From the IMG/VR virus record IMGVR_UViG_3300009181_000454, positions 1 through 20,481 of that record: 20,481 nucleotides of DNA; one strand, 5' to 3'. How positions within the stretch are numbered: the first letter of the stretch is position 1; each line of letters starts with the position of its first letter. The notes under the pieces are model-generated. The model did not search any database, had not been told where the DNA came from, and worked only from the letters and a program-made list of their open reading frames with translations. Source of the stretch: a virus. Shown piece after piece: positions 15,195 to 20,481 of this stretch. The position numbers were made by a program, and so were the translations under genes.

Positions 15195-15405
15195 CATATC
15201 CTCTTTCTTCATCATCATTATCAATCAACTTGTCCACATACACGGCGTATGCTTCCCACCACTTACACCACAACTCATGATTCTCTTCATCCGAGACATA
15301 GGGTCGATAGTGCTGTGAGCAGTGCTTACAGACTGTCTGCGTGTGCCGGTCTTCTTCCCACGACATCCACGGTGAACGCGTAGGATCAATAGTTTGTTTC
15401 AACAT
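15187..15405 (-). CDS. 72-residue zinc-ribbon-like small protein
   Basis: I prefer the ATG at 15405 (GGAAGGA about 13 nt upstream). A TTG at 15429 would add eight residues. Residues 26-47 contain CKHC, then H32, H43 and C47 (HELWC), so four Cys/His ligands for one zinc are available. A Trp-rich helix (WCKWWEAYAVYVDKLI) and an acidic tail (DNDDEERGYDE) follow. It overlaps the end of dNMP kinase by 20 nt and the start of gp45 by 8 nt. Function unknown; placement next to the clamp would suit a small DNA- or protein-binding accessory. Confidence 0.7.
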   Translation of the reverse strand: MLKQTIDPTRSPWMSWEEDRHTQTVCKHCSQHYRPYVSDEENHELWCKWWEAYAVYVDKLIDNDDEERGYDE

Positions 15406-16225
15406 ACGGCCCGTCAAATCCTTCCCCAATCAACATATTGATCATATCATAGTATCGTGTGTGATACCCGTTGCAGTCGTGCCATTTCCATTGAAAAGAA
15501 TCACCACGCGTCATCACATACAGCGTTGTCTGTCGAAAAGGAAACGTGGATGCCAGATCTCCACGCGATCGGAGGACCTCCACGTGCCTGATCAATGCCG
15601 TATAATCGATGACGTCGCCATCATTCACGATGACCACATCAATCAATGACTGCCCTTCAGTCAGAAACGATGTTTCACTCGTGTGTATCTCACTGAGAAA
15701 CATCGGCTGCACGGTCGCCAGCGGCACCGTGCCCGAGATGAGACTCTCCACCATCGCTCGATCACGAGCTACGGCTGAATGCAGACTCGTACTCGGGCGA
15801 TGTACCCACACAATGAGCCCCTGCTGATCACGTATCCATTGCATCTCATTCTTGAAACGGGCATCCGTGAAGACGTGGATACCGGGCCCGATGGCCCGTC
15901 GCCCAGAGGCGGCGATCCAGATGTCAGGAAACCATGCACGGAACGCATTCGTGCCCGCTTCCTGTAGAATACGCCTCGGGGTCATCGGTCGCCCAAACAT
16001 CCGTGACCAGTATTCGTCAGGTTGTTCTCGCCATTCGCGCGACTCTGGACTCTTGCCCTCAATCAGATCACGTGGAAAGCCAAAGATAGCCGCGATGCCA
16101 TCCTTGAGTGCGCTTGCGAAGCTGTGCGACTGCCCCGGTGTATCACCGAGCAGCACGTCCGCATACGCGTTCTTCCCACTCGCAATGAAACCAACGATGC
16201 CATAGAACGCGTTCACTTCAGGCAC
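15386..16225 (-). CDS. 1: Deoxynucleoside monophosphate kinase, T4 gp1-like
   Basis: A 279-residue P-loop kinase that phosphorylates dNMPs (including modified ones in T4) for phage DNA synthesis. GFIASGKN (12-19) is the phosphate loop. SFASALKDGIAAIFGFPRDL, then GKSPESREWR, and RRILQEAGTNAFRAWFPDIW (residues 84-103) are the recognisable blocks, with TDARFKNEM after them. The start is GTG at 16225, 3 nt after the glycosyltransferase stop. AGG lies about 9 nt upstream, and no in-frame ATG precedes the P-loop. The C-terminal 80 residues (after VLRSRGDLAS) look like an added small domain with FQWKWHDCNGYHTRYYDMIN that I do not recognise. Confidence 0.88.
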   Translation of the reverse strand: MPEVNAFYGIVGFIASGKNAYADVLLGDTPGQSHSFASALKDGIAAIFGFPRDLIEGKSPESREWREQPDEYWSRMFGRPMTPRRILQEAGTNAFRAWFPDIWIAASGRRAIGPGIHVFTDARFKNEMQWIRDQQGLIVWVHRPSTSLHSAVARDRAMVESLISGTVPLATVQPMFLSEIHTSETSFLTEGQSLIDVVIVNDGDVIDYTALIRHVEVLRSRGDLASTFPFRQTTLYVMTRGDSFQWKWHDCNGYHTRYYDMINMLIGEGFDGPYVETNY

Positions 16226-16228
16226 GGA

Positions 16229-17107
16229 TTATGCCTGCTGCGGCTTGGACTTTGCGATCACCACTTCGGACGCATCGCGTACCACTGGTGTGGTGAAGTC
16301 CGCCTCGCGCTGCTTATGAGACAGTTCAGCCAGTGAGGTGAGTGAGCCACCGTAGATATACATGCCGGCATGCTTCATCTTCATCCACGGGCAGAAGTAG
16401 ATCTTGATCCCGATCTTGCGCGACCACTGACAGAACATATAGTCCTCAGAGAGATATCGACGCGATTCGGGATCGATGAGTGCCTGAAAGAACATGTGAA
16501 TTTCACGAGAGCCATCGAAATTCTTCGTGCGATTGTGATCGGGCACGTAGCTGTATTCGGGATAGGCGTCACGGAACTTCAGCAAGGCCTCGCGACTGAT
16601 CATCATGAAGCCGGTACCGATTTCGAGCACTTCGACGGGCTCGTCCATGCGAATCTCTTCGGTACCTGGCGCGACGTTGAAGACGTAGTCGCCGGCGTAG
16701 TTTTCCAACTTGTTCGGATTGTCGTCCGCGAGTCCAAGCTTCGCCGCGTCAAAGACCTTCTCCCACGCGATCGTCTTCTTCGGATATGGGCCGCCGATAA
16801 TGTCCTTATCGTACGCCAGCAGTGCAAGGACGTCCATAGGATTGAAGTCGATGTCGCTGTCGATGAACATCAAATGCGTCGCATCGCCACGTAGGAATTC
16901 GTCCACGAGATAGTTTCGTGCGCGTGTCACCAACGACTCGTTGAACAGGAAGTAGAACTGGGCTGGAATGCCATACTTCAGGCACATCGTATTGAGATCG
17001 AGACACGCTTTTGTGTACGATCCCATACACGCTCCACCGTACATTGGGGTGGCGATGAAGATTTTTTTCTTACGGAGTTCGTCGATGGGGATTTCAAGTT
17101 TTGGCAT
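16229..17107 (-). CDS. GT-A fold glycosyltransferase
   Basis: A 292-residue protein with AAAGGAT 4-5 nt before the ATG. KKIFIATPMYGG starts the nucleotide-sugar fold, and NESLVTRARNYLVDEFL followed by HLMFIDSDIDF gives the metal-binding DxD at 83-85. IIGGPYPKKTIAWEK, GTGFMMISREAL, SEDYMFCQW (candidate catalytic acid) and MKHAGMYIYGG (metal-ligand His) follow. This arrangement matches a glycosyltransferase widespread in T4-like cyanophages. The acceptor is unknown: hypermodified DNA bases or host/phage glycans are both possible. It heads the operon with dNMP kinase and gp45, which favours DNA modification slightly. Confidence 0.88.
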   Translation of the reverse strand: MPKLEIPIDELRKKKIFIATPMYGGACMGSYTKACLDLNTMCLKYGIPAQFYFLFNESLVTRARNYLVDEFLRGDATHLMFIDSDIDFNPMDVLALLAYDKDIIGGPYPKKTIAWEKVFDAAKLGLADDNPNKLENYAGDYVFNVAPGTEEIRMDEPVEVLEIGTGFMMISREALLKFRDAYPEYSYVPDHNRTKNFDGSREIHMFFQALIDPESRRYLSEDYMFCQWSRKIGIKIYFCPWMKMKHAGMYIYGGSLTSLAELSHKQREADFTTPVVRDASEVVIAKSKPQQA

Positions 17108-17138
17108 GGTATCCTTTCAAAAGGGGGACGTGAAAATA

Positions 17139-17147
17139 ATTATAGCA
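17139..17147 (-). promoter_or_regulatory. Extended -10 promoter TGCTATAAT
   Basis: The minus strand reads TGC TATAAT with no recognisable -35. Predicted initiation near 17132 gives a 25-nt leader containing the AAAGGAT ribosome site of the glycosyltransferase. It lies in the 85-bp gap between tRNA-Lys and that gene, and probably starts the replication operon. Confidence 0.6.
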
Positions 17148-17192
17148 CGAAACGTTGCGACTCTATCGTATATATATCGCAACGGTGATGAT

Positions 17193-17268
17193 TGGTGATC
17201 CGGGTGGGGGTCGAACCCACGCGCCTCTAATTAAAAGTCAGATGCTCTACCAACTGAGCTACCGGATC
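17193..17268 (-). tRNA. tRNA-Lys (anticodon TTT) with encoded CCA
   Basis: Acceptor strands GATCCGG (17262-17268) and CCGGATC (17197-17203) pair perfectly. The D arm is GTAGCTCAGTTGGTAGAGC. The anticodon stem TCTGA/TTAGA (one G-T pair) encloses CTTTTAA, with the anticodon at 17233-17235. The variable loop is five bases, and the T arm is GTGGG-TTCGACC-CCCAC. Discriminator A and CCA (17193-17195) are present in the DNA. The 5' end is only 3 nt after the stop codon of the small membrane protein, so it is likely cut from that mRNA. Confidence 0.97.
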
Positions 17269-17271
17269 ATA

Positions 17272-17535
17272 TTATACGCCAAGCCAATGTGTGGAAATCC
17301 ACAATGCAGCAACGGCACCTGACGCACCACCGACGACGTACGAGAACCACACAGTATCGCCAGCGTCCGCTCGTGCGGCCGCGACACGTTGAATGGACAT
17401 GAAGACGAGTGTGGCGATCGCAATGTCGCTGAGAAATGTCGCCATGTAATTGACCGCGCCGACAGCGCGATAGTTCAGGACGAGTAATAGATAATACGTA
17501 AATTGGATCACGAATAGTTCAATAGCAGGTCGCAT
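17272..17535 (-). CDS. 87-residue membrane protein with three hydrophobic segments
   Basis: The ATG at 17535 is 1 nt after the stop of the Gly-rich gene, with AGGGCGG about 9 nt upstream. Upstream extension in this frame would merely be another reading of the Gly-rich gene. Hydrophobic stretches lie near residues 5-24 (ELFVIQFTYYLLLVLNYRAV), 29-49 (YMATFLSDIAIATLVFMSIQ) and 63-87 (WFSYVVGGASGAVAALWIST and on). Small size and three helices are compatible with a class I holin for the lysozyme 5.5 kb away, but small T4-phage membrane proteins of other function look alike. It shares a transcript with tRNA-Lys. Confidence 0.75.
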   Translation of the reverse strand: MRPAIELFVIQFTYYLLLVLNYRAVGAVNYMATFLSDIAIATLVFMSIQRVAAARADAGDTVWFSYVVGGASGAVAALWISTHWLGV

Positions 17536-17536
17536 A

Positions 17537-17776
17537 TTAGCATCGCCGCCCTTCACCGCAACCGTGCGCGTAGATGTCGCCGCAGCCAGCGACATAGCCG
17601 CTTCCATAACCGGCACCGTCACCGAATCCACCGCCATCACTGAATCCCTCGCCATAACCGTCCGCATGGCTGGTGCCACGTCCGTCATGAGATCCCGCAC
17701 CTGCGCCATCGCCCGTGCTATTATCACTACCGTGTCCACTCGCGGACCCCGTACCGATGTCGCAGTATTTATCCAT
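17537..17776 (-). CDS. 79-residue Gly/Ser/Asp/His-rich protein
   Basis: GGAG 8-9 nt upstream selects the ATG at 17776. A longer in-frame reading to 17806 would begin inside the palindrome region. The sequence MDKYCDIGTGSASGHGSDNS continues with Gly at about every second or third residue, to YGEGFSDGGGFGDGAGYGSG and a Cys-containing end (CGDIYAHGCGEGRRC). It has low complexity, no hydrophobic segment, three Cys plus several His, and a basic C-terminus. Composition alone could mislead, but the ribosome site and the 1-nt spacing to the next gene support translation. No family is recognised. Confidence 0.6.
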   Translation of the reverse strand: MDKYCDIGTGSASGHGSDNSTGDGAGAGSHDGRGTSHADGYGEGFSDGGGFGDGAGYGSGYVAGCGDIYAHGCGEGRRC

Positions 17777-17801
17777 AGAACGGACTCCAAGAAACACAAA
17801 T

Positions 17802-17827
17802 GCCACAGGGATTGCAATCCCTGTGGC
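17802..17827 (-). terminator. 26-bp perfect palindrome, probable transcription terminator or processing hairpin
   Basis: The arm GCCACAGGGATTG (17802-17814) is followed directly by its exact reverse complement. As RNA it folds into an 11-12-bp stem with a minimal loop. On the minus strand it is followed by CATTTGTGTTTCTT, a weak U-rich tail, so termination is plausible but not classical. It sits 25 nt upstream of the Gly-rich ATG, so it could equally act on the leader of that gene. A dimeric protein operator is a further alternative. Confidence 0.55.
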
Positions 17828-18071
17828 GGTGTTCCGTTACATTATTTCGAGTGCGATCATCCACGAAGAAGTTTCCTCGCACTAGGCGTACCTTACGTTC
17901 GTCGCATCAGTTGGAGACAGCAACCGACGTTGACGACGGAGGGAATGTCTAACCCTCGCTCTCCGCATTACGCACACCGTCATTGCTCTGACGAGCATAT
18001 ATTTACAGATTGCGGTGTGCCGCACTAGGCCTAAAAAGTTTTACTTCGCCTAGTCGAAGTGTTACAGCGTG
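17828..18071 (-). other. Stem-loop-rich non-coding region, candidate structured RNA
   Basis: No convincing gene is seen in these 244 bases, but pairing elements are dense. AGTGCGA/TCGCACT pair at 17850-17856 with 17877-17883. CGTCG+GTTG pair with CAAC+CGACG at 17900-17929. GAGGG/CCCTC pair at 17939-17943 with 17953-17957. GCACACCG/CGGTGTGC pair at 17972-17979 with 18013-18020 and enclose TGCTC-TGAC-GAGCA (17984-17997). ACTTCG/CGAAGT pair at 18043-18060. The decamer CGCACTAGGC occurs twice, at 17878-17887 and 18021-18030. Transcribed strand is assumed to be minus, with the 3' UTR of the upstream gene. Confidence 0.45.
18032..18060 (-). terminator. Possible weak terminator after the glycoside-hydrolase-like gene
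   Basis: On the minus strand ACTTCG-ACTAGG-CGAAGT forms a 6-bp hairpin starting 11 nt after the stop codon at 18072, followed by AAAACTTTTTAGG. The U-run begins six bases after the stem, so efficiency should be low. The same bases can pair alternatively as TAGGC/GCCTA (18026-18052). Confidence 0.4.
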
Positions 18072-19655
18072 TTAGAGATAGCGTCCAATGAAAATGGCGG
18101 CCTTCTGCCCATTGGGTGCACCTGTCAGGACATACGATTCACCAGGCTGAAGCTGCGCTTGCCCCAACATCTCGCCCGTGAGCGGGTCATAGTGTGTGAA
18201 CTGCATCGGACGACGCGCAATATACGGCGTATCCTGCGCAACTCGAATGGGCATACACACAAAGTTCGTGCCGTCCGTCGAGAGGAACGATCGCAAGACG
18301 CTGTCCTCCTTCACGAGTGGATCAGTCTGAAACGGATAGTCCGCAAAGTTCGGATTGCCGTTCAACCAGTGCCAGTTCGGAAGATCCGCTGGCAGCAATC
18401 GACGCAGTGACGCAAGGCCATCAAGCGTTGCGGACATTGTCGGCTGTTCCCACAGATTTGCACGACGATACGCAGTCGATGCCTGATACTCGATACCGTA
18501 GATGCCTGCGCCCGTGTGCATGACATACGTCGCACCGGCACACAACCATGTAAGGGCCGCAGACATCGTGAGACGCAGCGGATCGTCATCCTGCGCGACG
18601 GACGAACCGATACCGATTGGCTCGTTGCTGCTCCATGACCATCCCGTTGCTTGACCCTCACGCGGCTGACGCACAGGGCGCCACACTCCACCCGTGCCAT
18701 TCACATCACGTTCGAGATGGAGGGACATCAAGTTCGCACCACTATCCTTGTAGTAGTCCGTAGGGCTCTGAGACACGGGCGCCGTCAGTGCGACCGCTCC
18801 AGTATATACCCGCTTGATACGCGCCACATACTCGATGAGTTTCTCACGCTGGAAGCCGTTGTTATCGCCTTCATTCGCGACTTCAATGTGATGAATCTTC
18901 TCGCCGAGTTCCTGAGACGTCTGTGCCACATAATCAACGAAGGCATCGCGTTCCAGTTGCGTACCCTGCACGGTGCCGAAGATCGTGGGCATCAGACGAA
19001 TGCCGTAGTTGTCGTAGGCATGATTCGCCAGATGCCGCAGCGTATCGTTGGCGATGATGGACTGCATCGTGGACAATCGCTGGTCCCACAGACCACCCGG
19101 TCCCACCGCAAGCAGTACGCGGATGTAGTCTACGCGACCCTTCACATACGCAAGATTCGCATTCAGCTTCTCACGGTCATTGGTCCACGCCCACGGAGCC
19201 CAGAACAGCGACGTTCCGAGAGCGAGATAGGGACCGTCCGCATCGGAGAAGACGCGCCCTGTGAGCTGTGGCACACCCCTGCGTGGATGCACAGCAGGTG
19301 TCGCGGGGATCAACTGTACCGCGTCACACTGGGTGTCCGTCGTAGGAATGCCGCCCAATTCATCGACCGTCTTGCTTTGCACGGACAGACGCGTAATAGA
19401 GTCCACCCAGCCCTCGGCTACGATCTGGATGTTTGCGCCGCCATTCACCGAACCCGGCACGGGAAATGTAATATGCCACGGCGCTTCAGGCACCTGTCGT
19501 TCACCAACAATGGGTGGAAACATATCCGGCACGAGCGTGGCCACAAACTCAGTGGGGCCGCTGACGTCGATGCTAATCAGACGATCGGATGGAGGAGCAG
19601 GGGGATCGGGTGTCTTCGGGCAAAAAATACCAAACCATGTACAGAGAAATGACAT
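18072..19655 (-). CDS. Glycoside-hydrolase-like (clan GH-A TIM-barrel type) protein
   Basis: GAGGTA 4-5 nt upstream selects the ATG at 19655 (527 residues). The N-terminus is odd: SFLCTWFGIFCPKTPDPPAP is short, hydrophobic and Pro-rich without a proper signal or lipobox. Residues about 26-115 look like a beta-sandwich (LISIDVSGPTEFVATLVP, then GGANIQIVAEGW). Residues about 130-400 fit a TIM barrel: GRVFSDADGPYLALGTSLFW, DYIRVLLAVGPGGLWD, RLMPTIFGTVQGT, and HHIEVANEGDNN with N261-E262 like the GH-A acid/base pair. HLERD (E315) and WSSNEPIG (E345) are candidate nucleophiles. The tail TGEMLGQAQLQPGESYVLTG resembles the C-terminal beta domain of such enzymes. A role in degrading host exopolysaccharide, perhaps on the virion, is inferred; substrate unknown. 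Confidence 0.7.
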   Translation of the reverse strand: MSFLCTWFGIFCPKTPDPPAPPSDRLISIDVSGPTEFVATLVPDMFPPIVGERQVPEAPWHITFPVPGSVNGGANIQIVAEGWVDSITRLSVQSKTVDELGGIPTTDTQCDAVQLIPATPAVHPRRGVPQLTGRVFSDADGPYLALGTSLFWAPWAWTNDREKLNANLAYVKGRVDYIRVLLAVGPGGLWDQRLSTMQSIIANDTLRHLANHAYDNYGIRLMPTIFGTVQGTQLERDAFVDYVAQTSQELGEKIHHIEVANEGDNNGFQREKLIEYVARIKRVYTGAVALTAPVSQSPTDYYKDSGANLMSLHLERDVNGTGGVWRPVRQPREGQATGWSWSSNEPIGIGSSVAQDDDPLRLTMSAALTWLCAGATYVMHTGAGIYGIEYQASTAYRRANLWEQPTMSATLDGLASLRRLLPADLPNWHWLNGNPNFADYPFQTDPLVKEDSVLRSFLSTDGTNFVCMPIRVAQDTPYIARRPMQFTHYDPLTGEMLGQAQLQPGESYVLTGAPNGQKAAIFIGRYL

Positions 19656-19670
19656 AGGTACCTCAGTTGG

Positions 19671-19703
19671 TGCGTGAGAGGGACACCGCGCCCCTCTCAC
19701 GCA
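19671..19703 (-). promoter_or_regulatory. 12-bp stem-loop just upstream of the glycoside-hydrolase ribosome site
   Basis: TGCGTGAGAGGG (19671-19682) pairs perfectly with CCCTCTCACGCA (19692-19703) around a 9-nt loop. It starts 19 nt after the stop of the winged-helix gene and ends 15 nt before the next ATG. No U-run follows, so it is probably not a classical terminator. An mRNA-stability, processing or translation-control hairpin fits better. Confidence 0.6.
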
Positions 19704-19722
19704 GAGTTAACGACGTATGAGA

Positions 19723-20058
19723 CTAGCTCTTGACGGAGAGCGTGGCGTCAAGCGAGCGCACTCGACCGAGTGCTTCCGCCACGATCGGCGCGAAGCTCGG
19801 TTCGCTCATCACGAGATTCGCGATGGCGACCATCTGCCGCGACGGCTTGCCGAGGCGATAGACGTTGAAGCTACGACCGTTCGACGACGTCTTCTGATTG
19901 AGATAGATCGCATATCCCGCCTGACGCAGTTCCGAGATACGAGCCGAGACGTTCGTGATCCCGAAACGCGAGCGCGCCTGCTTGGTCGTGATGTCGCGAC
20001 CGGTCTTCAGGAAGTTGAGGATACGGACGGAGACGACAGGCGTGTTAATACGGGTCAT
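19723..20058 (-). CDS. Winged-helix-like DNA-binding protein, putative regulator
   Basis: A 111-residue protein with AAGG about 9 nt before the ATG. Residues 8-35 (VVSVRILNFLKTGRDITTKQ then ARSRFGI) and 36-50 (TNVSARISELRQAGYAI) have the look of a helix-turn-helix with recognition helix NVSARISELR. A strand-wing follows (YLNQKTSSNGRSFNVYRLGK). PSRQMVAIANLVM starts the C-terminal helical part. I know closely similar small helix-turn-helix proteins in T4-like cyanophages. It follows a promoter-rich, inverted-repeat-containing leader, which invites autoregulation, and precedes the glycoside hydrolase by 67 bp. Confidence 0.8.
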   Translation of the reverse strand: MTRINTPVVSVRILNFLKTGRDITTKQARSRFGITNVSARISELRQAGYAIYLNQKTSSNGRSFNVYRLGKPSRQMVAIANLVMSEPSFAPIVAEALGRVRSLDATLSVKS

Positions 20059-20131
20059 AATGTTTTACCTTGTGAACTGTCCTCATTGTGAAAGTCGCGG
20101 CGCCGGACAGTGTAAGCAACCGTACTTGTTT

Positions 20132-20166
20132 CGACAAGAATAATTATCTCATGAACATTCTTGTCG
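20132..20166. repeat. 10-bp inverted repeat flanking an extended -10 box
   Basis: CGACAAGAAT (20132-20141) and ATTCTTGTCG (20157-20166) are exact reverse complements, separated by 15 bp. On the minus strand the spacer holds TGAGATAAT. The inner arm can instead pair with CTTGT at 20125-20129, forming CUUGU-CGAA-ACAAG in RNA. A related ACAAGAA lies at 20237-20243. The element is either an operator over a promoter or an RNA switch in the leader of the winged-helix gene. Confidence 0.55.
20143..20151 (-). promoter_or_regulatory. Extended -10-like element TGAGATAAT
   Basis: The minus strand reads TGA GATAAT, one base off TATAAT. It lies inside the inverted repeat, about 85 bp upstream of the winged-helix start codon. 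No -35 is seen. Confidence 0.35.
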
Positions 20167-20245
20167 TGAACTGCCTTTTGTGTGTCGATGTCATCGTGTC
20201 TCTCGCCGTGTGGCGTTCAACGTGTGATGCTCAACAACAAGAACA

Positions 20246-20254
20246 AGTATATCA
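20246..20254 (-). promoter_or_regulatory. Extended -10-like element TGATATACT
   Basis: The minus strand reads TGA TATACT, with an ACAAGAA copy (plus strand, 20237-20243) directly downstream. Transcription from about 20239 would give a 180-nt leader that includes the whole inverted repeat. It lies 28 bp after the stop of the Arg-rich ORF, a natural place for a new promoter. Confidence 0.45.
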
Positions 20255-20282
20255 TGGAATCCCAACATCCAGACTGCCTTGT

Positions 20283-20468
20283 TTAGCGATCGTGTCGATG
20301 TCGTCTGCGCGGATGCCGATCGCGCGGCCGCAGTTCATCGAGTTTCATAATACGACGGCGGTCCCGTCCAATGATAATGGGCGGCGGCCAACGACTGTCG
20401 ATAATGACGACTTGAATCGGGAGATCTGGAACTGCCGTCAATGCATACGTATTGGCATAAAAGGTCAT
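20283..20468 (-). CDS. Small Arg/Pro-rich hypothetical protein
   Basis: A 61-residue frame (MTFYANTYALTAVPDLPIQV, then VVIIDSRWPPPIIIGRDRRR) ending in a strongly basic tail (DRHPRRRHRHDR). The ATG is 13 bp from the window edge, and the frame remains open upstream, so the true start may lie outside. No good ribosome site is visible in the 13 bases available. Strand and spacing agree with the neighbours. The beta-like N-terminal part with IIDSRWPPP looks protein-like, but I recognise no family. Confidence 0.5.
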   Translation of the reverse strand: MTFYANTYALTAVPDLPIQVVIIDSRWPPPIIIGRDRRRIMKLDELRPRDRHPRRRHRHDR

Positions 20469-20481
20469 GGACAGGCATCCA

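Noticed and set aside
17882-17998. 38-codon Arg-rich ORF on the minus strand in the structured region
   Set aside because: No ribosome site, abnormal composition, and its bases are taken up by strong stems; a non-coding reading fits better.
17564-18028. Plus-strand frame across the Gly-rich gene and the structured region
   Set aside because: It is antisense to genes with proper ribosome sites and has no recognisable content; all supported genes are on the minus strand.
18651-19652. 333-codon plus-strand open frame opposite the glycoside-hydrolase gene
   Set aside because: Arg/His-rich translation without motifs, typical of the shadow of a GC-balanced coding strand.

Overview
The window looks like the DNA-replication and nucleotide-metabolism block of a large, uncultured T4-like tailed phage. 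Every gene I can support lies on the minus strand, so transcription runs from high to low coordinates. Recognisable T4-type proteins are the sliding clamp gp45, clamp loader gp44 and gp62, the translational repressor RegA, DNA polymerase gp43, the recombinase UvsX, the helicase gp41 and the dNMP kinase gp1. Several accessory proteins (glycosyltransferase, 380-residue membrane protein, small barrel-like protein, HExxH protein, KWDG protein) resemble families I know from marine T4-like cyanophages. The cargo points elsewhere: a c-type cytochrome/copper-monooxygenase-like protein of a kind familiar from Acidobacteria-like soil and sediment bacteria, and a glycoside-hydrolase-like protein. Host identity is inference only.

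Layout in transcription order (high to low coordinates). 20468-19723: a small Arg-rich ORF, a 224-bp regulatory stretch with promoter-like elements and an inverted repeat, then a winged-helix-like DNA-binding protein. 19655-18072: a 527-residue glycoside-hydrolase-like protein preceded by a 12-bp stem-loop. 18071-17802: about 270 bp without a convincing gene, rich in stem-loops. 17776-17193: a Gly-rich small protein, a small membrane protein and a tRNA-Lys (TTT) with encoded CCA. 17147-10499: an extended -10 promoter, then glycosyltransferase, dNMP kinase, a zinc-ribbon-like protein, gp45, a 46-residue membrane peptide, gp44, a 31-residue membrane peptide, gp62, RegA, dUTPase, lysozyme, two small membrane proteins, a barrel-like protein, and the start of gp43. 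10499-2842: gp43, Dam-type methylase, membrane protein, UvsX, a small protein in the T4 gene-40 position, gp41, and a Gly-tailed membrane protein. 2807-1428: the exported cytochrome c/PHM-like protein, closed by a strong intrinsic terminator. 1315-1: a new promoter, an HExxH metalloprotein, and a truncated KWDG (nucleotidyltransferase-like) protein.

The genes are packed as in a phage operon, with 1-nt TGATG and 4-nt ATGA overlaps, short gaps and mostly clear Shine-Dalgarno sites. gp43, gp44/62, gp45, gp41 and UvsX form a replisome; dNMP kinase and dUTPase feed it; RegA probably tunes it; Dam and the glycosyltransferase may modify DNA or surface glycans. The least expected content is the secreted redox enzyme inside a phage operon, two hydrophobic microproteins wedged between clamp and clamp-loader genes, and the structured non-coding region at 17.8-18.1 kb. 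I had no tools, so GC content, codon statistics, folding energies and database matches were not computed.
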